Assembly: GCF_014337155.1 (NCBI RefSeq)
Contig: NZ_CP060632.1
Location: 1,743,001 to 1,807,000 of the forward strand
DNA from: Wujia chipingensis
Lineage (GTDB): Bacteria; Bacillota; Clostridia; Lachnospirales; Lachnospiraceae
Direction: 5' to 3'
DNA length: 64,000 nt
The position numbers and the translations under genes were made by a program. The notes beneath the pieces are model-generated. The model worked only from the letters and a program-made list of their open reading frames with translations. It was not told the DNA's origin and did no database searches. Below, in pieces: positions 22,853-33,028 of the stretch. How positions within the stretch are numbered: the first letter of the stretch is position 1; every line of letters starts with the position of its first letter.

Positions 22853-22999
22853 GAGTTGTACATAATTCAAATTTTAGCGCAGACCGTTGAAGCACGCTGG
22901 TACTTAACAAGTGACAACCTGTTGTCACGAGTTTAGTACCATTGCGTGCTGAACCGAGCGAGAGCGCGTCTGCGTGGAATTTGAAATTATGTACAACTC
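22853..22999. repeat. 147-bp imperfect palindromic element inside the pantothenate operon
   Basis: The outer arms GAGTTGTACATAATT and AATTATGTACAACTC are perfect inverses and continue imperfectly through AAATT..GCGCAGAC. Inner pairs are GCACGCTGGTACT/AGTACCATTGCGTGC, and the central dyad is GTGACAAC-CT-GTTGTCAC. An extra hairpin (GAGCGAGAGCGC) sits asymmetrically on the right. The design parallels the element at 19157-19394. It lies between panB and panC with no reading frame. Confidence 0.7.
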
Positions 23000-23027
23000 T
23001 TTTAGAACACGTAAATGTTTTCGCACC

Positions 23028-23855
23028 TTAGTACAATTTCTCGATTACATCATCTGCGATTGCATAAGTATGCTCTGCGGAAGGATATGTGCCTTCCTTT
23101 ACTTCCTTGATATACTGCTCGAATCCCTGCTTCATCATCGCGCCGGTCTCTGCAAACCGCTTTACAAACTTCGGTGTGAAATCACTGAACATGCCAAGCA
23201 TATCTGCATATACAAGCACCTGTCCGTCGCAGCCATTTCCGGCACCGATACCGATGGTCGGAATATCTAACTTCTCTGTCACAAGCGTAGCCAGCTTCTC
23301 CGGTACACATTCGAGTACCACTGCAAATGCACCCGCATCCTGTACAACCAGCGCATCGTCAATCAGCTTCTGTGCAGCCGCTTCCGTCTTTCCCTGTACT
23401 TTGAATCCACCAAATGCATTGATAGACTGTGGGGTAAGTCCGATATGTGCACACACCGGGATACCTGCCTGTGTGATTGCTTTAATCTGTGGTGCTACTT
23501 CCACACCACCCTCTAATTTCACTGCATTGGCACGACCTTCCTTCATCAGACGTCCCGCATTTACAACCGCATCATAGACCGATGTCTGATAAGACATAAA
23601 CGGCATATCAATCACGACCAAAGCTTCCTTCGCACCACGTGCAACTGCGGCGCCATGATGAATCATATCTTCCATTGTTACGGAAACTGTGTCCTCATAT
23701 CCAAGCACGACATTTCCGAGAGAATCGCCGACCAGAATCGAATCCACACCTGCCTCGTCCATCAGCTTGGCTGTCGAATAATCATATGCTGTCAACATCG
23801 TAAGCTTCTCGCCGGAAGCCTTTGCCTTTGCAAAAGTAGTTACTGTTTTTTTCAT
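23028..23855 (-). CDS. panB: 3-methyl-2-oxobutanoate hydroxymethyltransferase
   Basis: A 275-residue TIM-barrel enzyme making ketopantoate from alpha-ketoisovalerate and methylene-tetrahydrofolate. Motifs: [66 protein letters not shown] and [15 protein letters not shown]. Length is normal. It follows the ketopantoate-reductase-like gene by 3 bases. Confidence 0.96.
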   Translation of the reverse strand: MKKTVTTFAKAKASGEKLTMLTAYDYSTAKLMDEAGVDSILVGDSLGNVVLGYEDTVSVTMEDMIHHGAAVARGAKEALVVIDMPFMSYQTSVYDAVVNAGRLMKEGRANAVKLEGGVEVAPQIKAITQAGIPVCAHIGLTPQSINAFGGFKVQGKTEAAAQKLIDDALVVQDAGAFAVVLECVPEKLATLVTEKLDIPTIGIGAGNGCDGQVLVYADMLGMFSDFTPKFVKRFAETGAMMKQGFEQYIKEVKEGTYPSAEHTYAIADDVIEKLY

Positions 23856-23858
23856 GGT

Positions 23859-24704
23859 TTACTCCTTCATATCCAATATAGTTTGAATTGCCTGACTGTC
23901 CGCATTGCACAATTGCTTCGAAAGCAGCCGGTACACCTCGCGCGCATCACCGTCAAGTGCCTGCAGATGTTTCTCCACCGTTGCCACATCGCCGCGGCTG
24001 ACCGGTCCCGTCAATGCTTTCTCGCAGCCAAAGCGTTCCATATTCTCTGCATTATTTGCAAAGAGCGGCATCAGTGCGTGCTCTGCCTCCTCCGGTGTAA
24101 ATCCGCACTCCGAAAGAAGGGTTGTCCCCATCTTATATAGTCCGATCACCAGATTACTTGCAAATACTGCCGATGCATGATATTTCGCCTTTTGGTCTGC
24201 GGAAATCTGCCGGATCGTATGTCCCATTTTCTCAAACAGACATATGAGTTCCTGCGTCTTCGTTCCTTCGCCTTCAATCGTCATGTAACAGTCTTGGAAA
24301 TGTATGTAGGAATCCGTCTTCGAATTCACTGCATAAATAGGATGTATTGAATACCCGCTTACGCGACTACCCATACCAGAAAATATACGTGAGGAAAGAG
24401 CCCCACTTGTATGAATCATCGTTTTTCCATCCAGACACACCGAACTAGCTGCAATCTCTTCTGCCACGTTCGCGATTTGTCCGTCCGGAACCGTTAAAAA
24501 TATAGTATCACACGCCTGAACCAATGTCTCCATGTCTTCATAGTATTTCGTACCAGTAAATCTCGCTGCCTCTCTCGCACTCTCCGGATTCCGACTATAG
24601 AAGCCCTCCACACAGAGCATCTCTGCATGTGACTTTGCGAAATCGGATAAATGTCTGCCGAGCGTAAAGCCCATTCTGCCAGCTCCAATCAATCCAATCT
24701 TCAT
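23859..24704 (-). CDS. panG: Rossmann/DUF2520 protein, probable ketopantoate reductase (PanG type)
   Basis: A 281-residue protein with an N-terminal NAD(P)-binding fold (IGLIGAGRMGFTLG, residues 3-16; FLTVPDGQI; MIHTSGALSS) and a helical C-terminal DUF2520 domain (KAKYHASAVFASNLVIGLY, ALTGPVSRGD). It is not similar to classical PanE. Position directly upstream of panB, separated by 3 bases, in an operon otherwise lacking panE, suggests it supplies the missing ketopantoate reductase step; PanG enzymes of this general type have been described in Francisella and some Firmicutes. The assignment therefore rests on family plus context. Confidence 0.72.
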   Translation of the reverse strand: MKIGLIGAGRMGFTLGRHLSDFAKSHAEMLCVEGFYSRNPESAREAARFTGTKYYEDMETLVQACDTIFLTVPDGQIANVAEEIAASSVCLDGKTMIHTSGALSSRIFSGMGSRVSGYSIHPIYAVNSKTDSYIHFQDCYMTIEGEGTKTQELICLFEKMGHTIRQISADQKAKYHASAVFASNLVIGLYKMGTTLLSECGFTPEEAEHALMPLFANNAENMERFGCEKALTGPVSRGDVATVEKHLQALDGDAREVYRLLSKQLCNADSQAIQTILDMKE

Positions 24705-24884
24705 ACCATCACCTCTTCCTTCTGACCAAAGGGGTGTGCACCATATTCATTTCCCAGTATAGTTTCTTTCGAATACCATCCATTTCGCAATATAACATTT
24801 CAATTATCATTTGTAAATATATTTTTGGAGGATAATTGTATAGAATTTGATACAATCATATATATGGAAAAAAATGCATAAAAA

Positions 24885-24918
24885 AGACATCCTGCAAGAT
24901 TTCTCTCACAGAATGTCT
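24885..24918 (-). terminator. terminator downstream of guaB
   Basis: AGACATCCTG pairs with CAGAATGTCT around a 14-base loop. On the minus strand it is followed by a T-rich run (TTTTTTATGCATTTTTTT), 27 bases after the guaB stop. The rest of 24705-24884 contains the panG upstream region and no gene. Confidence 0.7.
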
Positions 24919-24944
24919 CTGATTTTTATATAGAGATTTTCCGA

Positions 24945-26432
<1,488 letters not shown>

Positions 26433-26464
26433 TTAGGTAATTCGAACCGATGAAGGTTCAGGTA

Positions 26465-26944
26465 TTACTTATCCTCGTAAACGCAGATGTAAAGTCCGAT
26501 GTATTCTTCCCCGCCATACATCAAAGGTACTTTAATTCCATCTATATCCGACTTCAACTGTAAGTCATCGCCATATACAGCAAGTGGCGGCGTAATATCG
26601 ATGATAATTCCAAGTGTGGAAAAAATCGTTGCCGTGTTCCCCATAATCATATTCCCCAGTTCATTTAATGCGGAGGATGCCATCTCATCCAACTCATTGA
26701 CCGGCATTCCGAACATCATACGGGATGCAATATCCTTTGCATTGTTCTCCCGGATTGCCAGAATTACCTGACCTTTCATTTCTCCCACTACGCCGACCTG
26801 AATTGCATAATATTTGTCATGTAAATGAAAATCTGTCATCTCAGGCTTGCCAACTGTCAACTTCACCTGAGTAACACTTTCTACAATAGAAATACTCGAC
26901 TGCAAAAAAGGGTTAATGTGCTTTACATCCATTGCAGGTACCAT
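26465..26944 (-). CDS. cheX: CheX-like chemotaxis phosphatase
   Basis: A 159-residue protein of the CheC/CheX/FliY family that dephosphorylates CheY-P. The single active-site helix SSALNELGNMIMGNTAT (about 98-114) has the expected Glu and Asn spaced as E-x2-N. The start FLQSSISIVESV and the end GIKVPLMYGGEEYIGLYI fit CheX. The ATG follows CTAAGGAGAGGGCAC. Together with cheV it implies a chemotactic, probably flagellated host. Confidence 0.85.
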   Translation of the reverse strand: MVPAMDVKHINPFLQSSISIVESVTQVKLTVGKPEMTDFHLHDKYYAIQVGVVGEMKGQVILAIRENNAKDIASRMMFGMPVNELDEMASSALNELGNMIMGNTATIFSTLGIIIDITPPLAVYGDDLQLKSDIDGIKVPLMYGGEEYIGLYICVYEDK

Positions 26945-27067
26945 GTGCCCTCTCCTTAGTATTATTTTGAAATAGGTTAACGATAATTATAACATACCTC
27001 TATCGAGTATTCAAACACTAAATCCAAATTGTTGTTAATTTTGTCATTAAATCCGTGTATCTGTACC

Positions 27068-29215
27068 TCAATGAAATGTATAGTACGAAGATGAGCTTAA
27101 AACATGTCCCGAGTCATCCACCTGTTTGACTGTGATTAAGGCTCCATCACTTAATGTCTGATCCTGTACCATCAATGTATTTCGATCAACATAGAGCGTT
27201 TCTAATTGATCCTCGCCATCATACACCTTGGAATATTCATTGAAGTTTCTTCCCCGTACCACGGCATGATCGCCTTCGTTGGAAACCCGGCTGATTCCAA
27301 TCTCCTCCAATCCCATAATCATCGGTTTTTCCCCAACTTCCGGAACCGGCGACTGACCATCATAAACATAATCATCTCCAAACAGCATATCATATGCCAG
27401 CAATGTCACCGCATGGTCAAGTTCTTCTTCGTTATCCTGATACAAGCAGTGTGCCCGCTGCACATATCCCATATTCAGATTCAATGCTTTAAATATTTTT
27501 GTCGATACCTCGCTCGCCCGGATATCTTCATCCGGGATATCCAGATTCATATTATTGACCAGAATATATTCTGTCTGAAACTGGCTGTGCGGTAACTGAT
27601 CATCATCAAATGTGATCGTTGGCAGATGATCTCCATATAAAAGCAGAATATAATCTTCTCCTATACTATCAAGAGCATTGATCAGGTCATGGATCATCTG
27701 ATCCATCTCATGAATCTGATTTACATAGTATGTGAGCTGGTTTTCCTTTACCGGATCCTGCGGATAACTGACCTTGATTTTCTCATCACAGGCGCCTAAC
27801 TCTTCCGGATACTTTCCATGTCCCTGTACACTGATTGTAAATACAAAATCCTGACCTTCCGTACTCCGCAGACAGTTTTTAATATTGTTGACCAATATTT
27901 CGTCCTTCGCCCAACCGGTTGAAGTCTTCTCTACATTGTACATATATTCAAGCGAGATAAAGCGCTCAAACCCCATCTCATTATAGACATCCTTCCGGTC
28001 ATAGAACGAGGACTTGTTGTTATGCATGGCGAAAGTATGATAGCCTTCCTTCTCAAGCAGGCTGCACATGCCTTCAATCGGTTTTTTATTCACCGTCGTC
28101 TTGTATGGATACTCTCCTGCTCCAAAATACGCCGATCGGATGCCTGTCAAAACCTCGAATTCCGAATTTGCGGTACCTGCACCGAGTGCAGGCATCGTCA
28201 GATATCCGGACGGGAATTTTTCTTTCAATCTTGTAAAATTCGGAACAGGATCTTCCGAAAGCGTCAATCCCTTCACAACCTTAGGATCAAAGAACGATTC
28301 TAACTGTACACAGATAATATTGGGTGTCTTTTTCTTCGATGTATCTGCTTCCAGTTCCTCACTGTTCAGCTTATTCCGCAAATGGAGCATCGTCGTTTCA
28401 TCGTAATCATCCGGCTTTGAAATACCATTGTCAATAATACTGTTCGTGAAGCAATAAGCAAATCCATAATCCTGATATGCCATACCGAGATTTGCAAAAT
28501 CGTCCGAGATGATGTTATGGCTCACATTAAAGTTCGTAAAGAGCATAATGCCTATCCACATAACAATACAAACAACCATCGTCCGCATGACATGCTTTTT
28601 CCCCTCAAACTTCGGAGATTTCCGGAACAAAATCACGATTCCGGCGATCACCGCCACCGCTGCCACGACCAAAAGCACCTGCTGTACCTTAGAGAAATAT
28701 ACGTCCAGCATGGATATCACGTCCTTCACCATCAGAAGGTCAATCGCCGCAAATGGTGTGATACGATAGCCAAGTACCACAAAGTTTGCAAAACCGCAGA
28801 TCAGCCAGACAATACTGATCAACACGATACCGAATACCCGCTTTCTTAAGAACAGCGCAAACAATAAGGTAAAGAATATGATGGAGGTATTATATAAGAA
28901 CACAATTGGCGAAGATACCATAAACTTCACACCAAGTACCAGCGACCGCCTGCCCAATATCTCCATAAGAAGCTCCAGGCCAAATGCAATCAGAAAACAC
29001 CGTGCGATCCATGTCTGAATCGAATATTTCAAAAAATGCTTTACCTTTGACCAGAACGATGAATTTGCATCCACTTTCTCAGGTACTTCTTTTTCTTCAT
29101 TCTTGACAATCTCTTCAGACCCGGTTTTCGTTTCTCCATTTTTTACGATTTCTTCAGACCCGATTTTCGTTTCTTCTTTTGTTTCTTCCTGATCCTTTAT
29201 TATCTTCTCAGACAT
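27068..29215 (-). CDS. LtaS-family sulfatase-fold phosphoglycerol transferase
   Basis: A 715-residue membrane enzyme. After an acidic cytoplasmic head with a tandem repeat (ETKxGSEEIVKNxE twice, residues 12-42) come five membrane helices (about 65-260), then an extracellular sulfatase-fold domain (about 295-620). Motifs: NIICVQLESFFDP with the first metal ligand, GAGTANSEFEVLTG with the catalytic Thr, GFERF/HNNKSSFYDR, ISVQGHGKYP, and LLLYGDHLP. These match lipoteichoic acid synthase-like enzymes that polymerise glycerol phosphate, though related enzymes modify other glycans. A C-terminal beta domain of about 85 residues is extra. The ATG follows a long leader, after GAAGGGGCGGTAAA. Confidence 0.87.
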   Translation of the reverse strand: MSEKIIKDQEETKEETKIGSEEIVKNGETKTGSEEIVKNEEKEVPEKVDANSSFWSKVKHFLKYSIQTWIARCFLIAFGLELLMEILGRRSLVLGVKFMVSSPIVFLYNTSIIFFTLLFALFLRKRVFGIVLISIVWLICGFANFVVLGYRITPFAAIDLLMVKDVISMLDVYFSKVQQVLLVVAAVAVIAGIVILFRKSPKFEGKKHVMRTMVVCIVMWIGIMLFTNFNVSHNIISDDFANLGMAYQDYGFAYCFTNSIIDNGISKPDDYDETTMLHLRNKLNSEELEADTSKKKTPNIICVQLESFFDPKVVKGLTLSEDPVPNFTRLKEKFPSGYLTMPALGAGTANSEFEVLTGIRSAYFGAGEYPYKTTVNKKPIEGMCSLLEKEGYHTFAMHNNKSSFYDRKDVYNEMGFERFISLEYMYNVEKTSTGWAKDEILVNNIKNCLRSTEGQDFVFTISVQGHGKYPEELGACDEKIKVSYPQDPVKENQLTYYVNQIHEMDQMIHDLINALDSIGEDYILLLYGDHLPTITFDDDQLPHSQFQTEYILVNNMNLDIPDEDIRASEVSTKIFKALNLNMGYVQRAHCLYQDNEEELDHAVTLLAYDMLFGDDYVYDGQSPVPEVGEKPMIMGLEEIGISRVSNEGDHAVVRGRNFNEYSKVYDGEDQLETLYVDRNTLMVQDQTLSDGALITVKQVDDSGHVLSSSSYYTFH

Positions 29216-29316
29216 TTTACCGCCCCTTCAATAATAATCTTTATAATGATACTCAATTATAGGAGAAATGCCTGTATAAAGCAAGCTACAATTTTAAAAT
29301 TTTTTTCAAAAAGTTG

Positions 29317-29346
29317 TTGACACATATAGAACTACTATGCTAATAT
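29317..29346 (+). promoter_or_regulatory. promoter of the tRNA-Gly pair
   Basis: Consensus -35 TTGACA (29317-29322), 18-base spacer and -10 TAATAT (29341-29346), 38 bases upstream of the first tRNA. Confidence 0.75.
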
Positions 29347-29384
29347 ATAACACGTCGTCGGTACGAAGTACAAAACGACAAAAT

Positions 29385-29456
<72 letters not shown>

Positions 29457-29484
29457 CTCAAAAATTAAATAGTTTGTTTTATTT

Positions 29485-29556
<72 letters not shown>

Positions 29557-29568
29557 CTTTTTTATTCT

Positions 29569-29606
29569 CCGTAAAGCATTGATAATACTAGCTTTACGGA
29601 TTTTTT
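29569..29606 (+). terminator. terminator of the tRNA-Gly operon
   Basis: CCGTAAAGC (29569-29577) pairs with GCTTTACGG (29591-29599), followed by ATTTTTT. Confidence 0.85.
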
Positions 29607-29617
29607 ATTTTATGCAA

Positions 29618-29637
29618 TTTGAGTCCGTTTGAGTCCG
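29618..29637. repeat. tandem repeat of TTTGAGTCCG
   Basis: Two exact 10-bp copies follow the tRNA terminator. The gap 29607-29862 otherwise holds only the galT terminator; no gene is seen in it. Confidence 0.5.
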
Positions 29638-29737
29638 CGTTTGGAGTATTCTCTTCTTTTTTCATGTACTTGCTCCAAACAGAAAATTTGCTACTGATTA
29701 AAATTTCAGCCTGCCAGCAGGAATTCATAAAGCGAAA

Positions 29738-29768
29738 ACAGGAATGCCTTCATAAACCGCATTCCTGT
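29738..29768 (-). terminator. terminator downstream of galT
   Basis: ACAGGAATGC pairs with GCATTCCTGT around an 11-base loop. The minus strand continues TTTTCGCTTT. Confidence 0.75.
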
Positions 29769-29862
29769 CTCCACCATAATTTCTAAAAAGCCCTATATAA
29801 TCACATCTAATAATCATATCCACAATCAAAACTATAATTATCAGAATGTTCAGTCCTTATTC

Positions 29863-31353
29863 CTACAAAGAATCCACAAACCGCATAAACGCAGCCTGTC
29901 CCTCTTCTGTCCGCTTATATACGCCTGCACATTCAAGTACCTTTACGAATACCTTGCTGATCTCGTCGTGCAGGATCTCTGTGATATTCTCCGCGGTAAT
30001 CTCATAATTGCCAATCCATGAATCTACCCAGTCTGCGTGCTTCTCAATGAGTGCATTCTTGCGGATATCCTCGCCTGCTAATATTGCCTTGGATAATTCT
30101 GCCATCTCGCCCTTCAGACGTGCTGGAAGTACGGCAAGTCCCATAACCTCGATCAGACCAATATTTTCCTTCTTAATATGATGCAGGTCTGCCGATGGAT
30201 GATAAACGCCCCACGGACATTTCTCGGTTGTAATGTTGTTACGGAGTACAAGATCCAATTCGAGCTTATCGTCATGCATCCGCGCAATCGGTGTAATCGT
30301 ATTGTGTGGGACACCGTCCGTCTCACTGAAGATAAATGCATCCGCATCCGTGTATGCCCGCCAGCTTGTAAGGATATGGTCGGCAGCTTTCGCCATCACT
30401 TCCATATCATCGCCCTGCAGACGGATGACTGACATCGGCCATTTCACAATACCGGCTGTGACACTCTCAAATCCCGGAATCACAAACTTACGCTCATAAT
30501 CTGCCTTTGCCATTGCGAACACATAGCCACCACCCTGAAAATGGTCATGGCTCAGGATCGAACCACCGACGATTGGAAGGTCTGCATTGGAACCAGCCAT
30601 ATAATGTGGGTACTGTCTGACAAAATCCAAAAGTTTGCGGAACACCGCATAATCAATCTTCATTGGGATATGCTGCTCATTGAAGATGATGCAATGCTCG
30701 TTGTAATATACATATGGCGAATACTGTAAATAATAGTTCTGTCCATCCAGCTTGATTGGAATCACACGGTGATTCTGTCTTGCCGGGTGTGAGAAATGTC
30801 CTGCGTAGCCTTCATTCTCCTTGCAAAGCAGGCAAGCCGGATATCCGGATTTCTTCGCCTGTCCGGCCTTCGCGATATCGCGCGGATCCTTCTCCGGTTT
30901 GGACAGATTGATCGTGATGTCGATCGGACCATATTCAGTGTCAGTCACCCATTTCTCATCTTTTGCGATACGGTCTTTCCGGATATAGTTCGTCGCCTGA
31001 CTAAACTGGTAATAATAATTGGTTGCTTCCTTCGGGCTTTCCGCATAACGCTTCGCGAATTCTGCCCGTACCACACTTGGCGGTGGCGTAATACAGCCCA
31101 TAATCTTCGTATCGAACAAATCCTTTGCTGTTATGGTATCTTCTTTCATGATGCCATTTTCATGCGCATATGTCATCATGTCCTCTAAAATCTCACAGAC
31201 AGCTCTTGACTCTGTAATCTCCGGGTTCTCCTCATACTCCATTACATCAAACAACTCCAGCAGACGGTTCGTCGCATACACCTCATCTGCCTCGCAGATC
31301 AGACCATTGTTCTTACCATATATCACTAATTCACGAATCAGATCTGTAATCAT
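29863..31353 (-). CDS. galT: UDP-glucose--hexose-1-phosphate uridylyltransferase, class II
   Basis: A 496-residue enzyme exchanging UMP between UDP-glucose and galactose-1-phosphate in the Leloir pathway. The class II (Gram-positive) form is recognised by length and motifs such as NYYYQFSQATNYI, GYPACLLCKENEGYAGH, YVYYNEHCIIFNEQH, SILSHDHFQGGGYVF (with active-site histidines) and CPWGVYHPS. The ATG follows GAATGGAGGAATCACT. It lies 157 bases after galK, and that gap shows only a weak palindrome (ATGTGATGTCACAT). Confidence 0.95.
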   Translation of the reverse strand: MITDLIRELVIYGKNNGLICEADEVYATNRLLELFDVMEYEENPEITESRAVCEILEDMMTYAHENGIMKEDTITAKDLFDTKIMGCITPPPSVVRAEFAKRYAESPKEATNYYYQFSQATNYIRKDRIAKDEKWVTDTEYGPIDITINLSKPEKDPRDIAKAGQAKKSGYPACLLCKENEGYAGHFSHPARQNHRVIPIKLDGQNYYLQYSPYVYYNEHCIIFNEQHIPMKIDYAVFRKLLDFVRQYPHYMAGSNADLPIVGGSILSHDHFQGGGYVFAMAKADYERKFVIPGFESVTAGIVKWPMSVIRLQGDDMEVMAKAADHILTSWRAYTDADAFIFSETDGVPHNTITPIARMHDDKLELDLVLRNNITTEKCPWGVYHPSADLHHIKKENIGLIEVMGLAVLPARLKGEMAELSKAILAGEDIRKNALIEKHADWVDSWIGNYEITAENITEILHDEISKVFVKVLECAGVYKRTEEGQAAFMRFVDSL

Positions 31354-31510
31354 AGTGATTCCTCCATTCTTTATCTTCCATCTTATTTTACAAGCAAAAC
31401 GTCCGTTTCATCTAAACCGGCGGTTTTATATATGTGATGTCACATGCTTTTCAAATCATCATGCTTCTATATCAACATTCTTTCCTGTCACATCACTACC
31501 ATCGCAAAAA

Positions 31511-32797
31511 TTACGCCAGCACCTTCATACCACCATACTTACGGATCTTAAGCACCTTGCACGCATCTGCACCGAACAACCGATCCATCGCTGCACGATA
31601 TCCGGATACAGCCTCGTTTTTCACAAATGCCTGAATCGTACCTGCGAATCCACCGCCATGCACACGGGCAACGCCAGCTCCACCTGCAAGCGCGATCTCG
31701 CTGACCGCCAGCGCCAGTGACACGTTCTGATGCATCACATCATGGCTTGTGTAGACATTCTGCAGATATTTGAACGAAGAATCGCCGGATTCCTTTACCT
31801 TCTGCAGGAATGCATCGATATCGCCTGCCTTTAACGCATCTATTTCCTCTTCTACACGCACATCCTCACATAAGAAATGCAGGGCTCGCAATACGGCGCG
31901 ATCACCAAGCTTCTCGCGCAGCTCCTGTGCGTGGCTTAAGATATCCTCAATCGTAAGTCCAAGGAGGACTTCCTTGCCAAAATATGATGCAACGGCTTTC
32001 ATCTCTGTCGGAATGGCTGCATAATCGGCGGTCAGATCTGCATGGGAGCCCTTCGTATCTGTGATACAAAGGCTGTATCCGTATGCATTCATGTCAAACG
32101 CTACTTTCTCCACCTTTGGATTCTTCACATCTGCAAAATCAATGTGTACAAGATTTCCTACCGAACATGCTATCTGATCCATCAATCCGCAAGGCTTTCC
32201 GAAATACACATTCTCTGCATACTGTCCGATAATTGCGATTGTGACTGCATCAATCGTGCCATCATTATATAGATAAGAAACAATTGTTCCAATCACTGTC
32301 TCGAAGGCCGCTGAAGAGGAAAGTCCTGCACCGATTAAGACATCACTTGTGATATATGCCTGGAATCCGCCAACTGCGTAGCCTCGTTCCTTCGCTCCCG
32401 CAAGCACACCCTTAATCAGAGCGGTTGTCGTTTCCTTCTCCTCTTCCTTAAGAGAAAGATCATTTCCGTCAATTACGATCTCATCATAGCCATCCGATAC
32501 AAGACGAATCTGCATGTCCGGAAGCTTCTTCACGATTGCGATTGCATCTAAGTTGATGGATGTTGCTAGTACCTCACCATGCTGATGATCAGTATGGTTT
32601 CCGCCAATCTCACTTCTGCCCGGTGCACTATAGATTTCCACTGCATCTGCTCCATATAACTTCTCATACGTTTCAATCGCTGCCACATAACGATCCTTCT
32701 GATATGGAAGCACATCTGCATCCACATAGATATCAAGCAATACATCATCATATGCACCTGCCTGTAGATTCTTCTTTAATTCTGTTGTCTGTATCAT
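31511..32797 (-). CDS. galK: galactokinase
   Basis: A 428-residue GHMP kinase that phosphorylates galactose. Motifs: APGRSEIGGNHTDHQHG (sugar recognition), GAGLSSSAAFETVIG (ATP loop; here the Pro of typical PxGxGLSSS is absent but the core GLSSSAA remains), CGLMDQIACSVG, and ARVHGGGFAGTIQAF. The ATG follows TAAAGGAGGAACGAT, directly after the stop of a 20-codon leader frame. Transcription is controlled by the operators at 32908-32938. Confidence 0.95.
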   Translation of the reverse strand: MIQTTELKKNLQAGAYDDVLLDIYVDADVLPYQKDRYVAAIETYEKLYGADAVEIYSAPGRSEIGGNHTDHQHGEVLATSINLDAIAIVKKLPDMQIRLVSDGYDEIVIDGNDLSLKEEEKETTTALIKGVLAGAKERGYAVGGFQAYITSDVLIGAGLSSSAAFETVIGTIVSYLYNDGTIDAVTIAIIGQYAENVYFGKPCGLMDQIACSVGNLVHIDFADVKNPKVEKVAFDMNAYGYSLCITDTKGSHADLTADYAAIPTEMKAVASYFGKEVLLGLTIEDILSHAQELREKLGDRAVLRALHFLCEDVRVEEEIDALKAGDIDAFLQKVKESGDSSFKYLQNVYTSHDVMHQNVSLALAVSEIALAGGAGVARVHGGGFAGTIQAFVKNEAVSGYRAAMDRLFGADACKVLKIRKYGGMKVLA

Positions 32798-32809
32798 ATC
32801 GTTCCTCCT

Positions 32810-32872
32810 TTAATCACATGTATAACTATCTCGTTGCAGTAAGTCGCCAGAACCGGTTCCGAATACAATCAT
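32810..32872 (-). CDS. 20-codon leader reading frame upstream of galK
   Basis: ATG 32872 is preceded by ACAAGGAGGAACCGGT, as strong as the galK site itself. It encodes MIVFGTGSGDLL and eight more residues, and stops at 32810 inside the galK ribosome binding site (TAAAGGAGG). The peptide has no recognised match. The arrangement suggests translational coupling or leader-peptide control of galK. The alternative is that it is a fortuitous short frame. Confidence 0.45.
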   Translation of the reverse strand: MIVFGTGSGDLLQRDSYTCD

Positions 32873-32895
32873 ACCGGTTCCTCCTTGTTACACCC

Positions 32896-32938
32896 AATAT
32901 ATCATGTGTTTAGTAAACGTGTCAACCTTTTTACTAAA
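32896..32938 (-). promoter_or_regulatory. galK promoter with two GalR-type operators
   Basis: On the minus strand, -35 TTGACA (32925-32920), an 18-base spacer and -10 TATATT (32901-32896). The palindrome GTTTAGTAAAC (32908-32918) sits in the spacer. A second copy of the half-site pattern, TTTACTAAA (32930-32938), lies just upstream of the -35. Binding in the spacer would block RNA polymerase. Confidence 0.75.
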
Positions 32939-32966
32939 GTTTACTATAATATTTTTCAAATTAATA

Positions 32967-33010
32967 TAGACTTTTTCATATTATATGTGGTATATTTTGT
33001 TTAGTAAACA
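32967..33010 (+). promoter_or_regulatory. promoter and operator of the LacI-type regulator gene
   Basis: A -35-like TAGACT (32967-32972), 18 bases, then -10 TATATT (32991-32996). The 13-bp palindrome TGTTTAGTAAACA (32998-33010) overlaps the expected transcription start, implying autorepression. Confidence 0.7.
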
Positions 33011-33028
33011 TATTGAAAGGAGTTTTCT

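Noticed and set aside
19157-22999. Reading the two palindromic elements as insertion sequences
   Set aside because: Neither contains a transposase frame, and no clear target duplications could be seen, so they are reported only as palindromic elements.
31354-31510. Possible regulatory palindrome (ATGTGATGTCACAT) between galK and galT
   Set aside because: It resembles a cAMP-CRP-like dyad only loosely and stands alone in the window; not enough support for a separate feature.
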